In this document: positions 18,931 through 30,696 of the stretch, piece by piece | Layout of the letters: the number at the start of each line of letters is the position of its first letter | Position numbering within the stretch: position 1 is the first letter of the stretch | DNA from: Prevotellaceae bacterium | Lineage (GTDB): Bacteria > Bacteroidota > Bacteroidia > Bacteroidales > UBA932 | Assembly: GCA_031278545.1 (NCBI GenBank) | Contig: JAITKF010000076.1 | Location: 1-38,027, forward strand | Length of the DNA: 38,027 nt | Reading direction: 5' to 3' | Position numbers and translations under genes: made by a program | Notes under the pieces: generated by a model | Told to the model about the DNA's origin: nothing | What the model saw: only the letters and a program-made list of their open reading frames with translations | Database searches by the model: none

Positions 18931-19965
18931 ATGGACTGGTTACTCGGTAAAACACTCGAAGAGCTAACAGCGCTGGCGACACAGCAGGGATGGCCGTCGT
19001 ACGTCGGGCGACAGATGGCCGATTGGCTGTACCGGAAAAAAGCAGGGACGATAGACGCCATGACCAACCTCCCAAAAACAGTGCGGGCGACGTTGAGCCG
19101 GCAGTTCGAGGTGGGCGGCTTTGCCCCTGCAACGGTGCAGCAATCGACCGATGATACGAAGAAATACCTCTTCCCAACCCGCGCCGGTCATTTCATCGAA
19201 ACGGTGATGATCCCCGACGCCGAGCGGGCGACACTCTGTGTCTCGTCGCAAGCGGGATGCCGGATGGGATGCCGGTTTTGCATGACAGCGCGGCAAGGAT
19301 TCCAGGGCAACCTATCGACCGGCGAAATACTGGCGCAATTCCACCGCGTGGCCGAGAGCGACCGCCTCACCAACGCCGTGTACATGGGCATGGGCGAACC
19401 GATGGACAACCTCGAGGAAGTCCTCACAAGCCTGCACATCCTCACCGCACCGTGGGGATGGGCGTGGAGCCCGCGCCGCATAACGGTATCGACCATCGGT
19501 ATCACACCGGCCATCCGGCGCTTCCTCAACGAAAGCGACTGCCACCTCGCCATCAGCCTCCACAACCCCTTCGACGCGGAACGCCGCGACCTGATGCCCC
19601 TGCAAAAAACATGGCCGATAGCCGACATCGTCCGCCAACTGCGCACTTGCGACTTCTCGGGACAACGGCGCGTCAGCTTCGAATACATCCTCTTTGCCGG
19701 ACTCAACGACAGCGGACGTCATGTCAACGAACTGGCGCGGCTACTACACGGGATGGAATGCCGCATCAACCTCATCCGCTTTCATCCCATCCCCGGCTCG
19801 CCCCTGCGCTCCCCGAACAACGAGCAGACGATACTTTTCCGAAACCGCCTCGCCCAAAAAGGACTCCTTACCACCATCCGCGCCTCCCGAGGACAAGACA
19901 TCATGGCCGCCTGCGGCCTGCTGTCGACCGAATCATCGAATACCAACGTAAAACGTAAAGCCTAA
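18931..19965 (+). CDS. rlmN: 23S rRNA (adenine(2503)-C(2))-methyltransferase, radical SAM
   Basis: CVSSQAGCRMGCRFCMTARQGFQGNLSTGEI, MGMGEPMDNLEEV, RITVSTIGITPAIRRFL. Confidence 0.95.
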   Translation: MDWLLGKTLEELTALATQQGWPSYVGRQMADWLYRKKAGTIDAMTNLPKTVRATLSRQFEVGGFAPATVQQSTDDTKKYLFPTRAGHFIETVMIPDAERATLCVSSQAGCRMGCRFCMTARQGFQGNLSTGEILAQFHRVAESDRLTNAVYMGMGEPMDNLEEVLTSLHILTAPWGWAWSPRRITVSTIGITPAIRRFLNESDCHLAISLHNPFDAERRDLMPLQKTWPIADIVRQLRTCDFSGQRRVSFEYILFAGLNDSGRHVNELARLLHGMECRINLIRFHPIPGSPLRSPNNEQTILFRNRLAQKGLLTTIRASRGQDIMAACGLLSTESSNTNVKRKA

Positions 19966-19985
19966 GCCGCATCTTGAATTTCCGT

Positions 19986-22969
<2,984 letters not shown>

Positions 22970-22976
22970 TTTATCC

Positions 22977-23038
22977 CTCGTCGTGGACGAGAACAAAACT
23001 ACATCGTGCAGTTGGGCATTCCTGCCGCGCGCGGCAGG
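22977..23038. terminator. Two hairpins between convergent ligA and the thiamine pyrophosphokinase gene
   Basis: CTCGTC-GTG-GACGAG (22977-22991) and the perfect 18-bp palindrome CCTGCCGCGCGCGGCAGG (23021-23038); no T-tract. Confidence 0.5.
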
Positions 23039-23043
23039 GATTC

Positions 23044-23739
23044 CTATTTCCGGATGCTTCTGTGTCCCCTGAAGATGATGAAGACCCCGCTGTCAAAACG
23101 GAGGGTGAAGGCGTTGCCGGCGGCTTCGTTGAGTGATCCTTTCCACCAACTGTGTAATGGTTGACCGTGCAGGGGGTAGCGCAGGCCGTCCGATGAAAGG
23201 GGTACGGCGGGGGTGAGTGAAAATAGGGAGACCGGTTGTCCGGCATAGCTTGCCAATGTGGCCGTCTGGCGGACGACGGTAAATGTGCCGTAGTCGGTGA
23301 GCATTTCGATGTCGCATTGCGCGGCGTAGTCGGCCAGTAGGGAGATGTTGGCAATCGTATGGTCTTCGCGCAGGCCGGTGGCGCCGACGATGGTCAGTTG
23401 CGCGACGTGATGTTGTGTGCAAAATCCGACGGCTTTCGTCAGGTCGTTGGTCTCTTGCGATGTGATATGGTGTAGGCGGTCGGCAAAACGGCGTTGCAGG
23501 TCACCGGGCAGGCTGTCGAGGTCGCCTACGATGTGGTCGGGCGCGCGTCCATGCGCCCAGAGTTTGACGGCGGCGCCGTCGCAGCATACGACCGTGCCGG
23601 CGGTCGTGAGTGCATGTAAGGGGATGGGGTGCGTGGGGTATTGGCCGTCGGCTAAAATGACCGTCGGCGGCGTCAGGGATGAGGGCGTCGGAGGGGAAAG
23701 GTTAGCGGGAATGGCAGGGGGACGGGGTGTTTGCATCAC
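23044..23739 (-). CDS. Thiamine pyrophosphokinase
   Basis: VCCDGAAVKLWAHGRAPDHIVGDLDSLP, TSQETNDLTKAVGFC, VGATGLREDHTIANISLL. Confidence 0.93.
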   Translation of the reverse strand: MMQTPRPPAIPANLSPPTPSSLTPPTVILADGQYPTHPIPLHALTTAGTVVCCDGAAVKLWAHGRAPDHIVGDLDSLPGDLQRRFADRLHHITSQETNDLTKAVGFCTQHHVAQLTIVGATGLREDHTIANISLLADYAAQCDIEMLTDYGTFTVVRQTATLASYAGQPVSLFSLTPAVPLSSDGLRYPLHGQPLHSWWKGSLNEAAGNAFTLRFDSGVFIIFRGHRSIRK

Positions 23740-23753
23740 ATGGCATTTTTTTG

Positions 23754-23773
23754 TACATTTGCGCGCAAATTTA
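23754..23773. promoter_or_regulatory. Closely spaced divergent -7 boxes (TACATTTG + strand; TAAATTTG - strand) between the thiamine pyrophosphokinase gene and carA
   Basis: TAnnTTTG on + at 23754-23761 and on - at 23773-23766, in a 63-bp divergent spacer. Confidence 0.5.
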
Positions 23774-23802
23774 GGAAATAAAATCGTATCGGTTATTTAT
23801 CT

Positions 23803-24882
23803 ATGACGCAATTTGCATTACCGGCCTCGTTGATTTTGGAAGACGGCTCCGTGTTTCATGGCGCTTCGTTCGGCAGCCGGACGGCTTCGTCTGGCGAAGT
23901 GGTGTTTAATACGGCGATGGTCGGCTATCCCGAAAGCCTTACCGACCCTTCGTATATCGGGCAAATCTTGGTGATTACTTACCCGATTGTGGGGAGTTAC
24001 GGCGTGGTGGCCAATCAGGTGGTGAATCATCTTTCGACTTATTACGAGAGTGAAGCGATTCATGTGAAGGGGTTGGTCGTGTCGGATTATACGCATGAGC
24101 ATAGCCACTGGCGCGCCCAAAAGAGTTTGCATGAATGGTTGTGCGAGCATCATATTCCGGGTATCTACGGGGTCGATACGCGCGAGTTGACCAAGTTGTT
24201 GCGGGAAAAAGGGTCGATGGCGGGGTGTATCGTGGGCGATATGTCCGACGAGGTCGTCTTCGCAAATCCCGATGGCGAGAATTTGGTGGCGAAGGGTAGC
24301 TGCCGCGAGGTGATTACTTATGAGGGTAACGGTGTGCGAATCGTGCTGGTCGATTGCGGCGTTAAGCATAATATTATCCGTTGCCTGCAACGGCGTGGGG
24401 TGACGGTCATCCGTGTGCCGTGGGATTATGATTTCCATACGCTCGATTACGACGGGCTGTTCCTGTCCAACGGACCGGGTAATCCCGACCATTGCGGGGC
24501 GACGGTATCGCACCTGCGGCAAGCGCTGGCCTGCGGGAAACCAGTCTTTGGCGTTTGCATGGGTAATCAGTTGCTGGCAAAAGCCGGTGGCGCCGCTACG
24601 TTTAAGATGAAATACGGGCACCGCAGCCATAACCAGCCGGTGCGTATGGCCGGTACTAACCGTTGTTTTGTGACCTCACAGAACCATGGTTATGCCGTCG
24701 ATACTGCTACGTTAGGCTGCGATTGGCAGCCGCTGTTCATCAATATGAACGATGATACGAACGAGGGTATCCGGCATGTGCATAAGCCGTTTTTCTCTGT
24801 CCAGTTCCACCCTGAGGCTACCAGCGGGCCTACTGATACGGAATTCCTGTTCGATGAATTCCTGTCGTCGATTGAACTATGA
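23803..24882 (+). CDS. carA: Carbamoyl-phosphate synthase small subunit
   Basis: LEDGSVFHGASFGSRTASSGEVVFNTAMVGYPESLTDPSY, FLSNGPGNPDHC, GVCMGNQLLAKAGGA, SVQFHPEATSGPTDT. Confidence 0.96.
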   Translation: MTQFALPASLILEDGSVFHGASFGSRTASSGEVVFNTAMVGYPESLTDPSYIGQILVITYPIVGSYGVVANQVVNHLSTYYESEAIHVKGLVVSDYTHEHSHWRAQKSLHEWLCEHHIPGIYGVDTRELTKLLREKGSMAGCIVGDMSDEVVFANPDGENLVAKGSCREVITYEGNGVRIVLVDCGVKHNIIRCLQRRGVTVIRVPWDYDFHTLDYDGLFLSNGPGNPDHCGATVSHLRQALACGKPVFGVCMGNQLLAKAGGAATFKMKYGHRSHNQPVRMAGTNRCFVTSQNHGYAVDTATLGCDWQPLFINMNDDTNEGIRHVHKPFFSVQFHPEATSGPTDTEFLFDEFLSSIEL

Positions 24883-24902
24883 ACTTTTAACTTTTAACTA
24901 TG
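24875..24902. repeat. Heptamer tandem repeat AACTATG-AACTTTT-AACTTTT-AACTATG at the carA / next-gene junction
   Basis: Four 7-bp units; the first contains most of the carA stop and the last contains the next start codon. Confidence 0.85.
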
Positions 24903-26882
24903 ACTGCAAAACATCACCGTGTTGTAAAAAGGAGTATTAAGCCGGCCTCCAAAGCGCCGACGATTAAAGCGCCGGCAACGAAAGTTACCCGCGAGCCGGA
25001 CGTCAACCGGTATAAGTATTATCTTCTGGCAGGCGTGCTGCTGCTTACGACCATTGTGTATTGGCCGTCGATGCAGAACGGCTTTGTGGCGGGCGATGAT
25101 TATATGATTGTCGTCAATAACCCGGACATCCGGTCGCTCTCTAATTTGCCGAATTTCTTTACGCAGGCTTACCACGCGATGTATTGCCCGGTGAAGATGA
25201 TTTCACATGCCGTCGACTATCTGTTTTCAGGGCCGAATCCGGCGGGGTATCATTTTTTTTCGTTGCTCTATCATTTGGTCAATGTGTCGCTGGTGTTCCT
25301 GTTGATTTTTTTATTGCTTCCCAATGCGTGGGGGGCGTGTATCGCCGCGCTGTTGTTTGCGCTGCACCCGGTGAATGTGGAGGCTGTGGGATGGCTCACC
25401 GGTCGCGGCGACCTGCTTTATGCCGGTTTTTACCTGGGCGGACTGATAGCTTATGTCTGCTACCTCGCCGGCGGTCGTCGGATGACGCATTTGCTCGTTG
25501 CTTTTGCGCTGTTTGTGCTGTCGGCGTTGTCGAAGGCGTCGGCCTTTACGTTTCCGCTGGCGTTGCTGGCGCTGGATTGGTATTACCGGCGGAAAATCGG
25601 GTCGTGGCGCGTGCTGCTGGAAAAAGCGCCCTTCTTCGCCGGCGCATTTGCGCTAGGCGTGTCGGCTATCCTGCTGCGTAGCGGGCACAGCACCCCGCTG
25701 AGCGATTACCTTACGCATTTTTCGGGCGTCAACAGTTTCGTTATTTTCCTTTACCCACTGACGTTCTACTTAGCGAAGTTCTTTGTGCCGGTCAACCTGG
25801 CGCTGCCCTACCCTCATCCGTTTGCATCGAACCTGCCCCTGTCGTGGGATTTCTATGTATATCCGTTCCTCCTGCTGGCCATAGGGCTGTTGATATGGCG
25901 GAATAAGAGCATCAGGAGGCCGCTGGCCTTTGCGTTTATGCTGTACCTCGCCACGCTGGTTTCGGCCATGCGCCTGACGCCGATGTTGGGTACCATTGCC
26001 GCCGACCGGTATTTCTATGTGGCGATGGTACCCGTCGTGTTCTTCGTAGCATGGGCTTTCGGCTACCTGTCCGCCCGCCGGTCATTGTGGCGCCGGCGCG
26101 CTTTTCCACTATTCTGTGTCGCTGTGTCGGCCTTTGCCGTTATGTCAACGGCCATGACGCATACCCGCATAAAAGTATTTAAAGATGCGATTAGCCTGTT
26201 CAGCGACGCGCACCGTAAGTATCCGCAGCACGCTACGCCACTCTACGAACTGTCCGGCGGCTACGTCTACAGCGGCGATATGGAGAACGCTTTCCGAACC
26301 GCCGATAAAATCCTCCAATTACTTCCCGATAACGAGGACGCACTGGCCTTTCAAACCAATCTCTACCTGTTGGTGCAGCGCCATGACGATGCGTTGAACA
26401 GTCTCAACCGCCTCCTGCGGGTTAAGCCGCGGGATAATTATTACATGATCAAAGCGTCGATTCATCAAACGTTGCAGCAGCTTGACAGTGTGCTGGCAAT
26501 CGTCGACATTCCCGCACTGCGGATGTCGATGAATAGTGAAACGCGCCTGATGGCCGGCCAATTGAAAGCCGAAGTATATGTAGACTTGAAGCGCTACGAC
26601 GAAGTTATCGCGCTGGTCGATTCCCTGCAGGCAGTATTCCCGTCGGCCTATTCTCTGCTGATGCCGCGGGCGTTGGCTTACTTTAATACCGGCGCTATCG
26701 ATACTGCCTTTAGCGATATGCAAACGCTTATCGAACATGATCCGACCAACGTGTTGGCGATGATGAATATGGGATGGTTGTATAGTAACGTCGGTCGGCA
26801 CGACGAAGCCTGCTGGTATTGGCAACAGGCGGCTTTGCTTAACGACCCGAACGCCCTCGAACTGATTAAGCAATGTCCGTAA
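24900..26882 (+). CDS. Polytopic membrane protein with C-terminal TPRs, TMTC/DUF1736-like (putative glycosyltransferase)
   Basis: YWPSMQNGFVAGDDYMIVVNNPDI, LFALHPVNVEAVGWLTGRGDLL, GTIAADRYFYVAMVP, followed by TPR-like repeats. Confidence 0.82.
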   Translation: MTAKHHRVVKRSIKPASKAPTIKAPATKVTREPDVNRYKYYLLAGVLLLTTIVYWPSMQNGFVAGDDYMIVVNNPDIRSLSNLPNFFTQAYHAMYCPVKMISHAVDYLFSGPNPAGYHFFSLLYHLVNVSLVFLLIFLLLPNAWGACIAALLFALHPVNVEAVGWLTGRGDLLYAGFYLGGLIAYVCYLAGGRRMTHLLVAFALFVLSALSKASAFTFPLALLALDWYYRRKIGSWRVLLEKAPFFAGAFALGVSAILLRSGHSTPLSDYLTHFSGVNSFVIFLYPLTFYLAKFFVPVNLALPYPHPFASNLPLSWDFYVYPFLLLAIGLLIWRNKSIRRPLAFAFMLYLATLVSAMRLTPMLGTIAADRYFYVAMVPVVFFVAWAFGYLSARRSLWRRRAFPLFCVAVSAFAVMSTAMTHTRIKVFKDAISLFSDAHRKYPQHATPLYELSGGYVYSGDMENAFRTADKILQLLPDNEDALAFQTNLYLLVQRHDDALNSLNRLLRVKPRDNYYMIKASIHQTLQQLDSVLAIVDIPALRMSMNSETRLMAGQLKAEVYVDLKRYDEVIALVDSLQAVFPSAYSLLMPRALAYFNTGAIDTAFSDMQTLIEHDPTNVLAMMNMGWLYSNVGRHDEACWYWQQAALLNDPNALELIKQCP

Positions 26883-28591
26883 TTGTGCGCATGAAGTCGA
26901 TGGCGAATACTCTTCGAGGTATCTTCCAACCGAAGTTTTTTACTTTAATCAAACGCCGGCAGTACGACCGGCAAACGTTTGCCGCCGACCTTATCGCCGG
27001 ATTGATAGTTGGCGTGGTGGCCATCCCGCTGGCTATTGCCTTCGGGATTGCGTCGGGCGTGTCGCCGCAGCAAGGGCTGATTACTGCTGTTATTGCCGGG
27101 TTCATCATTTCGTTTCTAGGAGGCAGCCACGTGCAAATCGGCGGCCCTACGGGGGCGTTTATTGTGATTGTCTACGGTATTGTCGCCAAATTCGGCATGA
27201 GTGGGCTGATTATCGCGACGGTGTTGGCCGGTATTATGCTTATCCTGATGGGCGCGCTGAAACTGGGTAATGTGATTAAGTTTATCCCCTACCCTATCGT
27301 CGTTGGTTTTACGAGTGGCATCGCGGTAGTGATTTTTTCGTCGCAGATAAAAGATTTTTTTGGGCTGCAGGCCGGCGCAGCACCGTCGGAATTTGTGGAT
27401 AAGTGGATTTTCTATATCCGGCATATCGGTACGGCACAATGGCCGGCGCTGGTTATCGGGGGCCTGACTGTCGCGCTGATTGCCCTTTGGCCGAAGGTAA
27501 CGAAACGTATTCCCGGCTCGTTAGTGGCTATTGTGATATTGACCGGCGGCGGGCTGCTGCTTGAGGGTTTCGGTATCCCGGTCGAAACTATCGGGAGCCG
27601 GTTTCCCGAACTGTCAGGCGGGTCGCCATTGCCGAAGCCGGAGGCGCCAACCATTACGATGGAGACAATTACCCGACTTATCCAGCCGGCGTTTACGATT
27701 GCGATGCTTGGAGCTATCGAGTCGTTGCTGTCGGCCATGGTGGCCGACGGGGTTACGGGTAAGAAACACCGTTCCAATACCGAATTGATTGCGCAAGGGG
27801 TGGCAAATGTCATTGTCCCGTTCTTCGGCGGTATTCCTGCTACGGGAGCTATCGCCCGGACGATGACGAATATTAATAACGGCGGGCGGACACCGGTGGC
27901 AGGTATTATCCATGCTGTGTTCCTGCTGCTGGTCTTCCTGTTCCTGATGCCGCTGGCGGTGCATATTCCTCTCGCATGTTTGGCCGGCGTGCTGGTTATG
28001 GTGTCATATAATATGAGCGAGTGGCGGTCGTTCCGCCTGCTGTTACGTAATCCGCGGTCGGATGTGGTTGTGTTGGTCGTAACGTTTTTCCTGACGGTCG
28101 TCTTTGACCTGACGGTGGCGATCGAGATAGGATTGCTGATGGCTATCCTGCTTTTCTTAAAGCGCGTTACCGAAACATCGACTATCTCGGTGATCAATGA
28201 GGAAATCAAAAACAGTGAAAGCGATGAGTACAGCGACGCCGAGACACTGCATTTGCCCGATGGTGTGGAAGTATATGAAATCAACGGCCCGTTCTTCTTT
28301 GGTATTGCTAATAAGTTCGACGAATTTGATCTGAGCAGTAAAAAGCAGCGGGTGCGGCTGCGTATTATCCGAATGCGCAAGGTGCCTTTTATCGACTCTA
28401 CCGGCTTGCACAACCTGCGCAATCTATGGAAGCGTTCGCAGCGGGAGAAAATTCAACTCATCTTGTCGGGCGTCAGTCCGGAGGTTCGTAAGACTATCGA
28501 AAAGTCAGGCTTCGCCGCAGAGTTGGGCGAGGAATTTATCTGTAGCCATATCAATGAAGCGGTGGAGAAGGCGTGGGCCACGTGCCCGTAA
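26873..28591 (+). CDS. SulP family inorganic anion transporter with STAS domain
   Basis: DLIAGLIVGVVAIPLAIAFGIASGVSPQQGLITAVIAGFIISFLGGSHVQIGGPTGAF; C-terminal STAS IRMRKVPFIDSTGLHNL. Confidence 0.94.
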   Translation: MSVIVRMKSMANTLRGIFQPKFFTLIKRRQYDRQTFAADLIAGLIVGVVAIPLAIAFGIASGVSPQQGLITAVIAGFIISFLGGSHVQIGGPTGAFIVIVYGIVAKFGMSGLIIATVLAGIMLILMGALKLGNVIKFIPYPIVVGFTSGIAVVIFSSQIKDFFGLQAGAAPSEFVDKWIFYIRHIGTAQWPALVIGGLTVALIALWPKVTKRIPGSLVAIVILTGGGLLLEGFGIPVETIGSRFPELSGGSPLPKPEAPTITMETITRLIQPAFTIAMLGAIESLLSAMVADGVTGKKHRSNTELIAQGVANVIVPFFGGIPATGAIARTMTNINNGGRTPVAGIIHAVFLLLVFLFLMPLAVHIPLACLAGVLVMVSYNMSEWRSFRLLLRNPRSDVVVLVVTFFLTVVFDLTVAIEIGLLMAILLFLKRVTETSTISVINEEIKNSESDEYSDAETLHLPDGVEVYEINGPFFFGIANKFDEFDLSSKKQRVRLRIIRMRKVPFIDSTGLHNLRNLWKRSQREKIQLILSGVSPEVRKTIEKSGFAAELGEEFICSHINEAVEKAWATCP

Positions 28592-29401
28592 GCTGTCGTC
28601 CACGCGGATAAAGTCATTGTTGACCGGCGCATATTTAGGGAGGATGTCATTTTCGGGGCTGTCCGGCGCGTCGGGACGAAGAATGGGCTCCCATGAATCG
28701 TGCCGGGGCTGGAATTTAATGCCAAGTTCACCCGTTCTGAAACGTTGGCCGCCTACGCCGGAGAGTTTGTAGCGTCCGTTACCCATGGGCGCCAGACAAA
28801 CGGCTTCGTTGGGATTCCACTCCACTAAATTGGCCGTAGTAGGGTTGCCTACGCCGCCAATAGCCCAGACAGCGCCGGAGCCGTCTTCCTGCAAGGAGGC
28901 CAAAGCATCGCCGCTCATGACTTGCACCTTAAAGTACTTGCATTCCACGTCGGCAATAATACGGTATTTACCGGTGATAGGTAGGAAGGACAGCGTCTGG
29001 GCGCCGGTTTTGGTAAAGAAATCGGGGTCAATCCACCAATCGGAAATATCTATGCCGCCCACTGTCAAGGTTTTGTTTTGGGTGATGGTTAAGTCCACGC
29101 TAAAGAGACGTCCATTGGCGCCCATTTTCGTCATCAGTACCCCGTTGATGTTCTTCCTTTCCTCGTAAGGCGTAATCTCTACGGACACGGACGATGTTTC
29201 GGGCAACATCGGGGTGGTCGCGGTTACCTCTGCCGTTACCGTCGCTTCGAGCGTCAGTCGTTCTGTGGGTATGGCTGTAAGATGCATTCCGTCATCCAGC
29301 CTTGTCGGGTCTGGTGCGCTATTTTCTTTCGACTCGCATCCTACACTTATTATATTAAAGGAGAGCGTAGCGATAGCTAAAACATGTAGTCCTTTTTTCA
29401 T
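28505..29401 (-). CDS. Putative outer-surface lipoprotein (Bacteroidales DUF5121/DUF5125-like; family assignment tentative), possibly 3'-truncated
   Basis: SPII signal MKKGLHVLAIATLSFNIISVGCESKENS; its last ~29 codons are antisense to the sulP 3' end. Confidence 0.65.
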   Translation of the reverse strand: MKKGLHVLAIATLSFNIISVGCESKENSAPDPTRLDDGMHLTAIPTERLTLEATVTAEVTATTPMLPETSSVSVEITPYEERKNINGVLMTKMGANGRLFSVDLTITQNKTLTVGGIDISDWWIDPDFFTKTGAQTLSFLPITGKYRIIADVECKYFKVQVMSGDALASLQEDGSGAVWAIGGVGNPTTANLVEWNPNEAVCLAPMGNGRYKLSGVGGQRFRTGELGIKFQPRHDSWEPILRPDAPDSPENDILPKYAPVNNDFIRVDDSLRARGPRLLHRFIDMATDKFLAQLCGEA

Positions 29402-29543
29402 TGGTTGTTTAATTGTTGATTTGTTTATATGTTAATTTTTAAAATGAATGCCCGTATATACGCGACCGGCATATACGCATACATGACTCTCGTATGTGCA
29501 TACACGACTCTTCGGCATCCTTGTTCGGAATGCACATAATAAC

Positions 29544-29575
29544 CCGCATCCCCGTGATGGGCATGTGTGATGCGG
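29544..29575. other. Hairpin in the AT-rich intergenic region upstream of the lipoprotein gene
   Basis: CCGCATC...GATGCGG perfect 7-bp stem with inner CCC-GTGAT-GGG. Confidence 0.5.
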
Positions 29576-29969
29576 CTATTTAATACTGCTGTAACTAACT
29601 ATACATTAGTAAATTGGTGGGTGATGGGGGGGTAGAATAGATGATTAGAAATCAAGACACTCGGGAAACGCAGAAGTCTTCCGGGACGTAAGAATACAAT
29701 AGTCGAATTGCTATACATAATGAGTCTCTATCTAAATATATATCTAAATTGATGTCTTTTAGCGAGTGAAGGTACAACAAGTATTCTGTAATTCTACTGC
29801 GAGGAAAAAAATAGGAGTATATTAAGAATATTAAACTATTATTAATAAGTTATTAAACTATCGAAGATGGCTCAAAAAAAGGAGGAAGGAGGAAGTAAGA
29901 AATTATTAAAAATTCCGGTGCGGATAGATTATTTTCAGCGGGGATTCGTCTTTTTTTTAAAAATAGCGC

Positions 29970-30689
29970 TCAGCCCATCAGGAACGACAGGTCGGCGGTC
30001 GCTACATATTCTTTCGGTTCACGGCCGTGTTTGAATACGCGTAGCGGACGGTCGCCATGCAGTTGCAAGCGGCGGCCTTCGACGTGAAACATGCAGGCTT
30101 CGCGCAGGCCGGCGACATACATGTGAGGGTTAGCGGTTGTGTATTCGGTCAGGCGTTGCTCGCGTGTTTCGCCGCCGTGTTTGGGGTCAAAGAAGTCGGT
30201 GTAGTGAGGGTTGATTTGGAAGGGTATTAGTTGGAGGGCTGTAAAGTCGTGCGGTTCGACAATCGGCATGTCGTTTGTTGTACAAATCGTCGGGCAGGCG
30301 AGGTTGGCTCCGGCGCTCCAGCCGATGTAGGGAACGCCTTCTTGTACCCGCCGGCGGACAGTTTCTATGATGTTCAATTCCTGTACGCTCTTTAAGAGAC
30401 TGAATGTGTTTCCTCCGCCGACTACGATGGCTTGCGCTTGTTCTACAGCTTGACGGGCGTCGGTATGGCGGTGGAGGCTGTCGACTTCGGTGCCGAAGTC
30501 GTTTAGTTTATTTTGTACCCGACGTTCGTATTCGTCGTACGTGAATGTTACTGCTGCAAAGGGGAAAAATAGGATTTTCTTTACATTCGACATTTGCAGA
30601 AAGTCCGCTATTGACGTCTTGCAGTAATCCAGATAGCCCTCACCGGCGTTGGTCGAGTTGCTTATCAAAAGTAGTTTCATTGTATTCAT
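29970..30689 (-). CDS. pepE: Dipeptidase E (peptidase S51)
   Basis: VVGGGNTFSLLKSV, GVPYIGWSAGANLACPTICTTNDMPIVEP, FQINPHYTD. Confidence 0.93.
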   Translation of the reverse strand: MNTMKLLLISNSTNAGEGYLDYCKTSIADFLQMSNVKKILFFPFAAVTFTYDEYERRVQNKLNDFGTEVDSLHRHTDARQAVEQAQAIVVGGGNTFSLLKSVQELNIIETVRRRVQEGVPYIGWSAGANLACPTICTTNDMPIVEPHDFTALQLIPFQINPHYTDFFDPKHGGETREQRLTEYTTANPHMYVAGLREACMFHVEGRRLQLHGDRPLRVFKHGREPKEYVATADLSFLMG

Positions 30690-30696
30690 TTTTTTA

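Noticed and set aside
27412-28422. 336-aa ORF on - strand opposite sulP
   Set aside because: Antisense, Ser/Thr/Ile low-complexity translation, no family features.
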